From contig CAVQTE010000016.1 in the NCBI GenBank assembly GCA_963716235.1, positions 1 to 64,000 of the forward strand: a stretch of 64,000 nt of DNA, given 5' to 3'. Origin of the DNA: Sva-07 sp963716235 (lineage in GTDB: Bacteria; Actinomycetota; Acidimicrobiia; Acidimicrobiales; Ilumatobacteraceae). The first letter of the stretch is position 1. Each line of letters starts with the position of its first letter. Below, one piece after another: positions 46,665-54,936 of the stretch. The translations under genes were made by a program, and so were the position numbers. The notes beneath the pieces were generated by a model. It was not told where the DNA came from, made no database searches, and was given only the letters and a program-made list of their open reading frames with translations.

Positions 46665-47399
46665 ATGAGCGTTCGCGGGGACATCTGGCGTGCAGCCGAG
46701 TGGCCGAGCGGTTGGCAGGTCCGACACCTGGACGAGACGGGGAGCACCAACGCCGATCTCCTCGCCGACCTCGACGCGGGCGTCGCAGGTGATCGCAGCG
46801 TTCTGGTCACCGATCATCAGACCGCTGGACGGGGTCGCCTCGACCGTCGCTGGGACGCGCCGGCGGGCACGAACCTCCTCGTGTCGATTGCCGTCTCACC
46901 GGTGCCGGCAGTGCCGTCGGAGGCGACGCACCGCGTCGGGCTCGCCGCGCTGTTCGCCGCGCGCGACGCACTCCCCGATGTGGCCTTGACGCTCAAGTGG
47001 CCCAACGATCTCCTCCTGGAGGGAGCGAAGGTCGCCGGAATCCTCGCTCAACGGTCGTCGAGTACCGATTCGCTCGTGGTGGGCCTCGGGCTCAACATCG
47101 GGTGGGCCCCCGACGGCGCCGCACGGCTCGGACCGTCGGTGTCGCCGGCCGAGCTGCTCGCCTCGATCCTGGCGAATCTCGACCAGTTCCCCTCTGACAT
47201 CGGCCCGACCTACCGGTCGGAGCTGTCGACGATCGGGTGCCGAGTTCGTCTCGAGGTTCCGGGTCGTAGCGGCAGCACGTTCGTCGAAGGTCGCGCGGTC
47301 GATGTCGATGAGCAGGGACGTCTGCTCGTGGAGACCGACAGCGGCGACACGGTCGCGTACGACGCCGGCGATGTCGTCCACGTCCGACCGCTCGTGTGA
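46665..47399 (+). CDS. birA: Biotin--[acyl-CoA carboxylase] ligase
   Basis: 244 residues. ETGSTNADLLADL, TDHQTAGRGRLDRRWDAPAGTNLLVSIAV (GRGRxxR biotinyl-AMP loop) and LKWPNDLLLEGAKVAGIL are the hallmark motifs. The N-terminal helix-turn-helix of E. coli BirA is absent, so it is a ligase only. It biotinylates the BCCP domain of the divergent carboxylase gene. Confidence 0.93.
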   Translation: MSVRGDIWRAAEWPSGWQVRHLDETGSTNADLLADLDAGVAGDRSVLVTDHQTAGRGRLDRRWDAPAGTNLLVSIAVSPVPAVPSEATHRVGLAALFAARDALPDVALTLKWPNDLLLEGAKVAGILAQRSSSTDSLVVGLGLNIGWAPDGAARLGPSVSPAELLASILANLDQFPSDIGPTYRSELSTIGCRVRLEVPGRSGSTFVEGRAVDVDEQGRLLVETDSGDTVAYDAGDVVHVRPLV

Positions 47400-47457
47400 G
47401 AACGGCCCGGGGGAGCACTTCCTCGGGTGAGCACTGCCCCGGGTGAGAAAAGGGTGT

Positions 47458-47471
47458 GAGACGAACGTCTC
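47458..47471. promoter_or_regulatory. Small inverted repeat upstream of the LCP gene
   Basis: GAGACG (47458-47463), AA, CGTCTC (47466-47471) is a perfect short dyad about 36 nt before TAGCGT (47507-47512), the -10 box of the LCP gene. It follows a stretch with near-repeats of GGGTGAGCACT/GGGTGAGAA. A regulator site is possible; no protein is implied. Confidence 0.3.
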
Positions 47472-47519
47472 GGGCGCGCTGCCGTCGTGGGCGTGAACGC
47501 CCGCAGTAGCGTCGTCTGC

Positions 47520-48530
47520 ATGAATGAGCCACGGCGTCGTCGACGCAGTTCCGCGCCCCTGGCGCTGGTGCTCGCCGCGATGGTGGCCGGATTCGGCGCG
47601 TTCGGTGTGATCTCGGCTGCGAATGCCCGATCCGATGACGTGCAACGCATCGAGGGGCTCGAACTCGTCCTCACGGCGCAGGACGGTCCGGCCCAGAACT
47701 ACCTCCTCATCGGCTCGGACAGCCGTGAGAACGCCGACCCCGCCGACCCCGACTTCGGCGGGATCGGTGACACCAACGAAGTGTCGGGCCGTCGTTCCGA
47801 CACGATCATGATCCTGCGCCAGGAAGCCGACGGCAACGGTGCCTCGATCGTGAGCCTTCCGCGCGACCTGTGGGTGAACATCGTCGGTCGCGACGGCGCG
47901 AACCGGATCAACTCCGCCTACAGCGACGGCACCGATGTGCTCGCCGCAACGATCACCCAGGAGTTGGGCATCCCGATCAACCACGTCGTCGACATCGACT
48001 TCAATGGATTCAAGGACATCGTCGACGCCATCGGGGGCACGCAGGTCTGCTTCATGTTCGCCACGCGCGACAAGAACACCGGCCTCGACCAGCAGCCCGG
48101 CTGTCACACTCTCAGCGGGATCGAGTCGCTCCAGTACGCCCGCAGCCGCTACTACGAGGAGTTCCGAGACGGCGGCTGGCAGACCGATCCGCGCTCCGAT
48201 CTCGGGCGGATCGAGCGTCAGCAGAACTTCCTCCAGCAGACGGCGGATACCACGATCGATCGACTTCAGTCCGATCCGTTCCTCGCTTCGGAGCTGATCA
48301 GTGCCGGTACCGCCGCAGTCCGGATGGATCCGGGTCTCGACCCGGTCGCTGCGGCCGGAACACTCCGCAAGGCGTTCTCGGCTGGCTTGAACAAGTATCA
48401 ACTCCCCGTGGTGGGGGTGACCAAGGATGGCAACGCCGTGCTGGTGCTCGGCGACGGCGCCGAACCGATCCTCGACTATTTCCGCGGGGTCGGGCCACCA
48501 CCGCCGGTCGCACCCGTGACCACTGATTGA
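47520..48530 (+). CDS. LytR-CpsA-Psr (LCP) family glycopolymer ligase
   Basis: 336 residues. A short basic N-terminus and one membrane helix (LALVLAAMVAGFGAFGVISAA) are followed by the LCP domain: NYLLIGSDSRE, RRSDTIMILR (Arg-Asp pair), SLPRDLWVNI, INSAYSDG and GLEALQYARSR-type IESLQYARSRY. LCP proteins attach polysaccharides to the wall from lipid-linked donors outside the membrane. It heads the rml cluster, which fits. TAGCGT ends 7 nt before the ATG. Confidence 0.9.
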   Translation: MNEPRRRRRSSAPLALVLAAMVAGFGAFGVISAANARSDDVQRIEGLELVLTAQDGPAQNYLLIGSDSRENADPADPDFGGIGDTNEVSGRRSDTIMILRQEADGNGASIVSLPRDLWVNIVGRDGANRINSAYSDGTDVLAATITQELGIPINHVVDIDFNGFKDIVDAIGGTQVCFMFATRDKNTGLDQQPGCHTLSGIESLQYARSRYYEEFRDGGWQTDPRSDLGRIERQQNFLQQTADTTIDRLQSDPFLASELISAGTAAVRMDPGLDPVAAAGTLRKAFSAGLNKYQLPVVGVTKDGNAVLVLGDGAEPILDYFRGVGPPPPVAPVTTD

Positions 48531-48560
48531 CCTCGCCGACGCCCTACACTCCTGGCCGTC

Positions 48561-49640
48561 ATGAAGGCGCTCATTCTCGCCGGCGGTGCCGGCACGCGGC
48601 TGCGGCCGATCACCCACACGAGGGCCAAGCAACTCGTGCCGGTAGCGAACACACCGATCCTGCACTACGGCATCCGCTCGATGGTTGCGGCGGGCATCAC
48701 TGAACTGGGAGTGATCGTCGGTGACACGCGTGACGAGGTGATGGCCGACCTCGGCGACGGTTCGCAGTTCGGCGCACGGATCACGTTCATCCCGCAGGAT
48801 GAGCCGCTCGGTCTGGCGCATTGCGTGCTCATCGCGCGCGACTTCCTGGGTGACGACGACTTCGTCATGTACCTCGGCGACAACCTGCTGGAACAAGACC
48901 TCGAGGCGTTCGTCGACGCGTTCAATGCGGAGCGCACGAGCGAGCATCCGGCGTCGGCGCAGATCCTGCTCAAGGAGGTGTCGGATCCGCAGCGGTTCGG
49001 CATCGCGTCGCTCGACGACGACGGCAATGTCGTTCACCTGGTCGAGAAGCCGGCTGATCCGCCGTCGAACCTCGCGCTCGTCGGCGTCTACCTGTTCGAT
49101 CGTGAAATCCACGAAGCGGTGGCCGCCATCGAACCGTCCGAGCGCGGTGAACTCGAGATCACCGATGCCATTCAATGGCTGATCGATCACGGTCGGCGAG
49201 TTCGGATGGAGATCCTCACCGGATGGTGGATCGACACGGGCAAGCTGACGCCGCTGCTGGAGGCGAACCGTCTGATCCTCGAAACCATCGATCGGCGCAT
49301 CGACGGCGAGGTCGACGCCGAATCGTTCATCGACGGTCGCGTCGTGATCGAGGCCGGTGCGGAGATCGTCAACTCCACCATCCGTGGTCCCGTGGCCATC
49401 GGCCCCGGCACGAAGATCATCGACAGCTTCATCGGGCCGTTCAGTGCGATCGGCGCCGACTGTGAGGTTCGACATTCGGAGATCGAGCACTCGGTGGTGA
49501 TGGAGCGCAGCCAGGTCATCGACATCCCGCGCCTCGAAGACAGCCTCATCGGCAGCGATGCCGTCGTCTCACGTACGAAACGCAAGCCCCGCGCCATCCG
49601 CTTGATGGTGGGCGACCACTGTCAGATCGACGTCGAGTAG
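48561..49640 (+). CDS. rmlA: Glucose-1-phosphate thymidylyltransferase, long form
   Basis: 359 residues. MKALILAGGAGTRLRPITHTRAKQLVPVANTPILHYGI is the nucleotide-binding N-terminus. YLGDNLLEQDLEAFV and GGWWIDTGK-type TGWWIDTGKLTPLLEAN follow, and a C-terminal left-handed beta-helix (residues ~250-350). It makes dTDP-glucose, first step to dTDP-L-rhamnose. The long RmlA form with the helix tail is common in actinobacteria and archaea. TACACT lies 10 nt before the ATG. Confidence 0.9.
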   Translation: MKALILAGGAGTRLRPITHTRAKQLVPVANTPILHYGIRSMVAAGITELGVIVGDTRDEVMADLGDGSQFGARITFIPQDEPLGLAHCVLIARDFLGDDDFVMYLGDNLLEQDLEAFVDAFNAERTSEHPASAQILLKEVSDPQRFGIASLDDDGNVVHLVEKPADPPSNLALVGVYLFDREIHEAVAAIEPSERGELEITDAIQWLIDHGRRVRMEILTGWWIDTGKLTPLLEANRLILETIDRRIDGEVDAESFIDGRVVIEAGAEIVNSTIRGPVAIGPGTKIIDSFIGPFSAIGADCEVRHSEIEHSVVMERSQVIDIPRLEDSLIGSDAVVSRTKRKPRAIRLMVGDHCQIDVE

Positions 49641-49649
49641 GAGACATCG

Positions 49650-50201
49650 ATGCCCACCGTCACAGAGTCGACGCAGATTGCCGGCGTGTACATCGTCGAA
49701 CCGACCATCCACGGTGATCAGCGTGGTCTGTTCATCGAGACCTACCGGCGTGAATGGATTCCCGGCGCCCGGGAGATGATCCAGAGCAACCGTGCGAACC
49801 GCCAGCAGGGCGCGCTCGTCGGGCTGCACTACCACCTCCACCAGAGCGACTACTGGTACATCCCCTTCGGTACGGCTCGTGTCGTCCTGCACGACCTGCG
49901 AGAAGGGGGCCCGACCGATGGCGCCACCCACAGCCTCGACCTGTCGGGCGAGAACCACATCGGCGTGTACATCCCGCCCGGTGTCGCCCACGGATTCGCG
50001 GCACTGACCGACATGGTCATCACCTATCTCGTCGACGGCTACTACAACGCCGCCGACGAACTGGGTGTGGCCTGGGACGATCCGGCCATCGGCGCCGACT
50101 GGGGTGTGGTCGAGCCGATCCTGTCCGAGCGCGACCAGACCAACCCCATGCGGGCGAACATTCCGTCGAACCGTCGGCCGTACTGGCCGATGCGCACCTG
50201 A
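49650..50201 (+). CDS. rmlC: dTDP-4-dehydrorhamnose 3,5-epimerase-like protein
   Basis: 183 residues, cupin fold. HGDQRGLFIETYRREWIPG, then LVGLHYHLHQSDYWYIPFGTARVVLHDLR with the catalytic His region, and IPPGVAHGFAALTDMVITYLVDGYYN. Classical RmlC reads RGLHYQ where this has VGLHYH, so activity may differ slightly. TAGGAG precedes the ATG, within the rmlACBD operon. Confidence 0.85.
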   Translation: MPTVTESTQIAGVYIVEPTIHGDQRGLFIETYRREWIPGAREMIQSNRANRQQGALVGLHYHLHQSDYWYIPFGTARVVLHDLREGGPTDGATHSLDLSGENHIGVYIPPGVAHGFAALTDMVITYLVDGYYNAADELGVAWDDPAIGADWGVVEPILSERDQTNPMRANIPSNRRPYWPMRT

Positions 50202-50212
50202 GAGAGCGGGCA

Positions 50213-51178
50213 ATGAAACTCTTCGTCACCGGCGCGGCCGGATTCATCGGGTCGAACTACGTGCGTCACGTACTGGCGACGACCGACCACTCGGTCACGA
50301 TCTACGACGCGCTCACCTACGCCGGCAACCTCGAGAGCATCCGCGATGTCCTCGACGACACCCGAGCCGAGTTCGTCCATGCCGACATCTGTGACACCGA
50401 CGACGTCGCCCGGGCCATGGACGGCCACGACGCAGTGGTTCACTTCGCCGCGGAGAGCCACGTCGACAGGTCGATCGAGGACGGCTCGAAGTTCGTGCGC
50501 ACCAACTGCATGGGCACCAACGTGCTGTGCGACGTGGCGAACACCGTGGGTGTCGGCAAGTTCCTGCACATCTCCACCGACGAGGTGTACGGCTCGGTCG
50601 AGGAGGGGTCGTCGGTCGAGACCGACATCCTGGCGCCGCGTTCGCCGTACTCGGCCGCCAAGGCCGGCTCCGACCTGATTGCGCTGTCGTACTTCTCGAC
50701 CTATGGCCTTCCCGTCGTGGTGACCCGCTGTTCGAACAACTACGGGCCCTACCAGTTCCCCGAAAAGGTCATCCCGCTGTTCACGACCAACCTGCTCGAC
50801 GGCAAGCAGGTGCCGCTGTACGGCGATGGTCTCAACGTCCGCGACTGGATCCACGTCGAGGACCACAACATCGCTGCCCACCTCGTGCTCGAGAAGGGCG
50901 TTGCCGGTGAGATCTACAACATCGGTGCGGGCAACGAGGTGACCAACGTCGACCTCACCCACCGGCTGCTCGAGTTGACCGGCCGCGACGAGTCGTTCAT
51001 CCGGCCGGTCGAGGATCGGCTCGGACACGACCGTCGCTATTCGGTCAACATCGACAAGGTCAGCTCGCTCGGATGGTCGCTTTCGCGTACGTTCGATGAC
51101 TCGCTCGCCTCGACCGTCGAGTGGTATCGCGACAATCGCGACTGGTGGGAGCCGCTGAAGCGCAAGGCCGGCCTCTGA
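50213..51178 (+). CDS. rmlB: dTDP-glucose 4,6-dehydratase
   Basis: 321 residues, extended SDR. FVTGAAGFIGSNYVRHVL is the NAD motif, HFAAESHVDRSI and HISTDEVYGSV carry active residues (Asp-Glu after Thr), and SPYSAAKAGSDL gives the YxxxK pair. It removes water from dTDP-glucose. It sits 11 nt after rmlC with GAGCGGG before the ATG. Confidence 0.93.
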   Translation: MKLFVTGAAGFIGSNYVRHVLATTDHSVTIYDALTYAGNLESIRDVLDDTRAEFVHADICDTDDVARAMDGHDAVVHFAAESHVDRSIEDGSKFVRTNCMGTNVLCDVANTVGVGKFLHISTDEVYGSVEEGSSVETDILAPRSPYSAAKAGSDLIALSYFSTYGLPVVVTRCSNNYGPYQFPEKVIPLFTTNLLDGKQVPLYGDGLNVRDWIHVEDHNIAAHLVLEKGVAGEIYNIGAGNEVTNVDLTHRLLELTGRDESFIRPVEDRLGHDRRYSVNIDKVSSLGWSLSRTFDDSLASTVEWYRDNRDWWEPLKRKAGL

Positions 51179-51203
51179 GGCCGAACCAGGGGATCGTGCG
51201 CCG

Positions 51204-52049
51204 ATGAAGCTCCTCGTCACGGGCGCCGGAGGTCAACTCGGAGTCGACGTGGTGATGCATGCCGAATCGGTCGGCGACGACGTGGTCGCTGTCGACAAGG
51301 CGGTACTCGACATCACCGATCCGGTGGCCGTTCGTGAACTCCTCGACGTGGTCCGCCCCGATGCGGTGATCAACGCCGCGGCGTACACCGCCGTCGACGC
51401 ATGTGAGACCAACGAAGCCCTGGCATTCGCTGTGAATGCGGATGCCGTCGGCCACCTGGCGGCGGCATGCGAACTGCTCGGCATCCATCTCGTCCATGTC
51501 AGCACCGACTACGTCTTCGACGGCACACTCGATCGGCCGTACCGCGAGGACGATGCGACGAACCCGCAGTCGGTGTACGGGCGCTCGAAGCTGGCGGGCG
51601 AGCAGGCGGCTGGACCGTCCGCTGCCGTCGCCCGCACCTCCTGGGTGTGCGGCGAGCACGGCAACAACATGGTCAAGCTCGTGTTGCGGCTCGCCTCGAA
51701 TCCGGATCAGGCCTTGGCCTTCGTCGACGACCAGCGGGGCCATCCGACGTTCACCGCCGACCTTGCGCCTGCGCTGCGACGGTTGGCCGTCGACCGTCGA
51801 GTCGGGATCCATCACCTGACCAATCAGGGTGCGGTCAGCTGGTACGAGTTCGTCCGCGAGATCCTGTCGGCAGCCGGTCACGATCCGGACCGGGTGGTTC
51901 CCATCTCGACGTCGGAACTCGACCCGCCGCGTCCGGCGCCGCGCCCGGCAAACAGCGTGCTCGACAACGCAGTGTGGCGCGCCGCCGGCCTCCCAGCGCT
52001 CCGCGACTTCCGCGAGCCCCTGGCCGAACTCGTCGCGAAACTCGCGTGA
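51204..52049 (+). CDS. rmlD: dTDP-4-dehydrorhamnose reductase
   Basis: 281 residues. LLVTGAGGQLGVDVV, NAAAYTAVDACE, VSTDYVFDG and the YxxxK pair in SVYGRSKLAGE are complete. It finishes dTDP-L-rhamnose synthesis. GGGGATC precedes the ATG. With rmlA, rmlC and rmlB this makes a full pathway in one operon, and the glycosyltransferases downstream are likely users. Confidence 0.93.
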   Translation: MKLLVTGAGGQLGVDVVMHAESVGDDVVAVDKAVLDITDPVAVRELLDVVRPDAVINAAAYTAVDACETNEALAFAVNADAVGHLAAACELLGIHLVHVSTDYVFDGTLDRPYREDDATNPQSVYGRSKLAGEQAAGPSAAVARTSWVCGEHGNNMVKLVLRLASNPDQALAFVDDQRGHPTFTADLAPALRRLAVDRRVGIHHLTNQGAVSWYEFVREILSAAGHDPDRVVPISTSELDPPRPAPRPANSVLDNAVWRAAGLPALRDFREPLAELVAKLA

Positions 52050-52053
52050 CGCC

Positions 52054-52072
52054 GGGTCAGACCTCGGTCTGA
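52054..52072. repeat. 3' palindromic element left of the HNH gene (copy 5)
   Basis: GGGTCAGACCTCGGTCTGA directly follows the rmlD stop codon. Its exact reverse complement lies at 53634-53652, on the other side of the HNH gene, so the two form 19-bp terminal inverted repeats. Each copy is itself largely palindromic (TCAGACC/GGTCTGA). Confidence 0.75.
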
Positions 52073-52095
52073 ATCAGCCCCCAGAGGTCGCTGCT

Positions 52096-52116
52096 TTCGG
52101 AAGGAGTTCTTCCGAA
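52096..52116. terminator. Hairpin downstream of the rml operon
   Basis: TTCGGAAG (52096-52103) pairs perfectly with CTTCCGAA (52109-52116) around GAGTT. It lies 47 nt after rmlD and before the HNH gene, a likely end of the rml transcript. Confidence 0.55.
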
Positions 52117-52184
52117 CGATCTGGTTGTAGCGAGCCGCCCATCCCCCGGCGAACTCTGTGACACCCCCTGTTCATGGTTTGGGT

Positions 52185-53408
52185 ATGGATCCTGTGGCTG
52201 TTGCCGAGCGTGTGTGCCGCATTGTTGCGGTGCGCGACGATGCTGCGGCGTCCGATGATCTGATCGAGTCGGGTCTGGTGGCGGTGCGTGAGGTGCAGGC
52301 GTGGGCCGACGCGCAGCATGCGGTGTTGGTCGCGAAGTTGTCCGCTGACGGGTTCGCCGAAGCCCGGGTCGCGAAGGCATCGAAGACGTCTTTGGGTGCC
52401 GCGGTGAAGGCGGCGCAACGCTCCAAGACACTCGCCGCGACACCCAAGCTCGCCGGCGCGTTGGGTGACGGCGGGACCACCGCTGCGCACATCGATGTCA
52501 TCACCCGCGCGGCGGGCCAGTTACCCGCAGCACAACGCGACAAGCTGCTGGCCCGCGCCGACCAACTGGTCGCGGTCGCTGAGGTGTCGACGCCTGAACA
52601 GTTCGCTCGTCGGGTGGCCATCGAGGCCAAACGCATCCAGGCCGACGACGGCATCGATCGTCTCGCCCGTCAACGCCGCAATGTTCGAGTGTCCACATGG
52701 GTCGACGCCGACGGGATGTGGAACCTACGCGGAGTGTTCGATCCGGTCAGCGGGGTGCGCCTGGCCGCCAAACTTCGAGCGACGATCGACGCGATGTTCG
52801 CCGAGGCGGTCCCGGAGGGCTGCCCGGATGATCCGTTCGAGAAACAGAGGTTCCTTGCCGGCCACGCCCTGATCGCATTGATCGAGGCCACCGCGGGTGT
52901 TGGCCGTGCGGGGCGAGCCGAGTTCGTGGTGGTCATCGACGCCGACGCCGATCCCGCCACCGATGGGCCCGGCCCGGTCGCCGAGTGGCCGATCCCCGTC
53001 GAGATCCCCGCCCGGGTGCTCGCCGAGCTCGCCGACGACGCCGACATCCACGCCGTTGTCGTGCGTAACGGTGTCGTGTTGTACGCGCCCGGGGAGCTGA
53101 ACCTCGGACGCAGCACGAGGTTGGCGAACCGGGCCCAACGACGGGCGCTGCATGGTCTCTACCCTGGCTGTGCGATCCCCGGCTGCACCATCAGCTACGA
53201 CCGCTGCAAACTCCACCACATCATCTGGTGGCGTCACGGCGGCACGACAGATCTCGACAATCTGATCCCCACCTGCACGAGACATCACGCCAAGATCCAC
53301 AACGACGGCTGGGTCATCGAACTCGGACCCCACCGCGAACTCACCCTCCGACTCCCCGACGGCACCATCCACAACACCGGACCACCCGGCCGACGCACCG
53401 CTGCCTGA
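52185..53408 (+). CDS. DUF222/HNH endonuclease-domain protein (13E12 type)
   Basis: 407 residues. A DUF222 N-terminal region (ESGLVAVREVQAWADAQHAVLVAKL, AAHIDVITRAAGQLPAAQRDKLL) precedes a C-terminal HNH nuclease: CAIPGCTISYDRCKLHHIIWWRHGGTTDLDNLIPTCTRHHAKIHNDGW, with zinc Cys pairs and catalytic His. Such genes occur in many copies in actinobacteria and behave as mobile units. It interrupts the glycan region and is flanked by inverted palindromes. ATG 52185 is preferred over GTG 52158; both are possible. Confidence 0.88.
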   Translation: MDPVAVAERVCRIVAVRDDAAASDDLIESGLVAVREVQAWADAQHAVLVAKLSADGFAEARVAKASKTSLGAAVKAAQRSKTLAATPKLAGALGDGGTTAAHIDVITRAAGQLPAAQRDKLLARADQLVAVAEVSTPEQFARRVAIEAKRIQADDGIDRLARQRRNVRVSTWVDADGMWNLRGVFDPVSGVRLAAKLRATIDAMFAEAVPEGCPDDPFEKQRFLAGHALIALIEATAGVGRAGRAEFVVVIDADADPATDGPGPVAEWPIPVEIPARVLAELADDADIHAVVVRNGVVLYAPGELNLGRSTRLANRAQRRALHGLYPGCAIPGCTISYDRCKLHHIIWWRHGGTTDLDNLIPTCTRHHAKIHNDGWVIELGPHRELTLRLPDGTIHNTGPPGRRTAA

Positions 53409-53411
53409 CAC

Positions 53412-53428
53412 CCGGGGTCCGACCCCGG
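53412..53428. repeat. Short palindrome just after the HNH gene (copy 6)
   Basis: CCGGGGTC (53412-53419), C, GACCCCGG (53421-53428) is perfect and carries the family core GGGGTC-N-GACCCC. It starts 3 nt after the HNH stop codon. Confidence 0.75.
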
Positions 53429-53617
53429 AACCCACCGCATCACTCCGTCAGACACCCGGGAAAACCGGCGCGTCCCGATCTGCCCAGCACCCGACGCGTC
53501 CGCGGGCACTCGTGCCTGCCCGACTCATCCAGCCTCGCGCTTGGCAACGACACCGAGCGTCTCGGCGACGAAGTGCCAGCGGTCTGCATGCTCGTTGCCC
53601 CTCTTCGTGTGCCGCTC

Positions 53618-54286
53618 TCAACTCGGCCAGGGGTCAGACCGAGGTCTGACCCCGAGGAACTCCCGCGCCTGATCGACACCGTGCACCGTGATGTCGTCGC
53701 GTCGGATGGTGGCCCAGTGGTCGCTGGACATGCGGAAGCCGATCAGCTCGTCGGGAGCGTCGCGCCGACGTGCCCGGCGACGGCCTGCCTCCTCGTAGCC
53801 CAACGATTGCGTCACCCCCAGCGATGCCGCGTTGTCGTGCCACAGCCCGGTTGTCGCGATCTCGGCGCCGAGACCGTCGAACCCGAGCGTCAGCGCGGCC
53901 AGCCGCATCTCCTTGCCGAGCCCGCGACCCTGGAACTCGCGCCCGAGCCACGATCCTGTCTCGAACTGTCGGAGCGTGGGGAAGTCGGACGCGAAGAGGT
54001 CACAGGCGCCGACGACGGCGCCGTCGACGGTGACCGCGTGGAGCAGGCGCCACGATTCGGGCTGGGTGTCCGCGCGGCTGCGCCAGTAGAAGCGCATCGC
54101 CTCCTGCTGCATCTGTGGCGATGGCAGATCGGTCCACGGGATCGAGAACGGCATCGTCGCGGGGTCGTGCACGCCCGCTGCTGCGACCGCGACGAGCTGT
54201 TCGGCGAGCTCGTCGTCGAGGTACCGCAGCGTGAGGCGTGGCGTGCGGACCTCGAGGTCGAACAGGGGCCAGTGTTCGCTCGACAT
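53618..54286 (-). CDS. GNAT-family acetyltransferase (RimJ/RimL-like)
   Basis: 222 residues. FDLEVRTPRLTLRYLDDELAEQLVAVAAAG, VVGACDLFASDFPTLRQFETGSWLGREFQGRGLGKEMRLAALTLGFDGLGA is the acetyl-CoA-binding core. LWHDNAASLGVTQSLGYEEAG completes the fold. The substrate may be a protein N-terminus or a small molecule. ATG 54286 follows GACACT by 6 nt. The last ~11 codons (VRPRSDPWPS) come from the palindrome at 53630-53653, so the original C-terminus was probably shorter. Confidence 0.85.
   Translation of the reverse strand: MSSEHWPLFDLEVRTPRLTLRYLDDELAEQLVAVAAAGVHDPATMPFSIPWTDLPSPQMQQEAMRFYWRSRADTQPESWRLLHAVTVDGAVVGACDLFASDFPTLRQFETGSWLGREFQGRGLGKEMRLAALTLGFDGLGAEIATTGLWHDNAASLGVTQSLGYEEAGRRRARRRDAPDELIGFRMSSDHWATIRRDDITVHGVDQAREFLGVRPRSDPWPS
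53630..53653. repeat. Palindromic element right of the HNH gene (copy 7)
   Basis: GGGGTCAGAC (53630-53639) and GTCTGACCCC (53644-53653) are perfect 10-bp arms around CGAG. It is the inverted partner of the element at 52054-52072. It lies within the last codons of the GNAT gene. Confidence 0.8.
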
Positions 54287-54353
54287 GGAGCAAGTGTCGT
54301 CGGGTCGCCACGCGAAGCGCAACGGGATTGCAGCCGTGGAAGGATCGGGGGCC

Positions 54354-54923
54354 ATGGGCTTCACCCGTGCCGAGCTGGAGTCGTACGTCAACTCCACCGT
54401 CCCTGATCTCGTCGGTCCGGGCCTCCTGCTGCTGTTCGTCGGGATCAACCCGGGACTGTGGACGGCTGCGACCCGGACCCACTTCGCCCATCCCGGCAAT
54501 CGGTTCTACCCGGCCCTGCTCGCCGCCGGGATCATCGAGAGGCCGATCGACCGTGGTGTCGGCATGTCGGCCGCCGACCGCGAGTATGTGCTGGCGCGCG
54601 GGATCGGCATCACCAACCTCGTCCACCGCGCCACGGCCAAGGCGTCGGAACTCTCACCGGAGGAGCTGTGGGCCGGCGGGGAACACCTCAGGGTGTTCGT
54701 CCGAACGCACGGCCCGCTTGTCGTGGCTGTGGCAGGTATCACTGCATACCGGACTGCGTTCGGGCAGCCGAAGGCGGCGATGGGGGAGCAACCGACTCCA
54801 TTCGAAGGCGCCCGGCTGTTCGTTGTGCCGAACCCGAGTGGGCTCAACGCCCACGAGACCATTGCGACAATTGCCGCTGCGTACCGTGAACCGGCGATTG
54901 TTGCGGGTGTCGTTCGCTGCTGA
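54354..54923 (+). CDS. mug: Mismatch-specific uracil/thymine-DNA glycosylase (Mug family)
   Basis: 189 residues. LLFVGINPGLWTAATRTHFAHPGNRFYPALLAAG carries the catalytic Asn (GINP) and the THFA..GNRF motif. GIGITNLVHRATAKASELSPEE and VVPNPSGLNAH complete the Mug/TDG site. It removes U or T from G mispairs and ethenocytosine. GAAGGA lies 9 nt before the ATG at 54354. It is divergent from the GNAT gene. Confidence 0.92.
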   Translation: MGFTRAELESYVNSTVPDLVGPGLLLLFVGINPGLWTAATRTHFAHPGNRFYPALLAAGIIERPIDRGVGMSAADREYVLARGIGITNLVHRATAKASELSPEELWAGGEHLRVFVRTHGPLVVAVAGITAYRTAFGQPKAAMGEQPTPFEGARLFVVPNPSGLNAHETIATIAAAYREPAIVAGVVRC

Positions 54924-54936
54924 GATCATGGGACCC

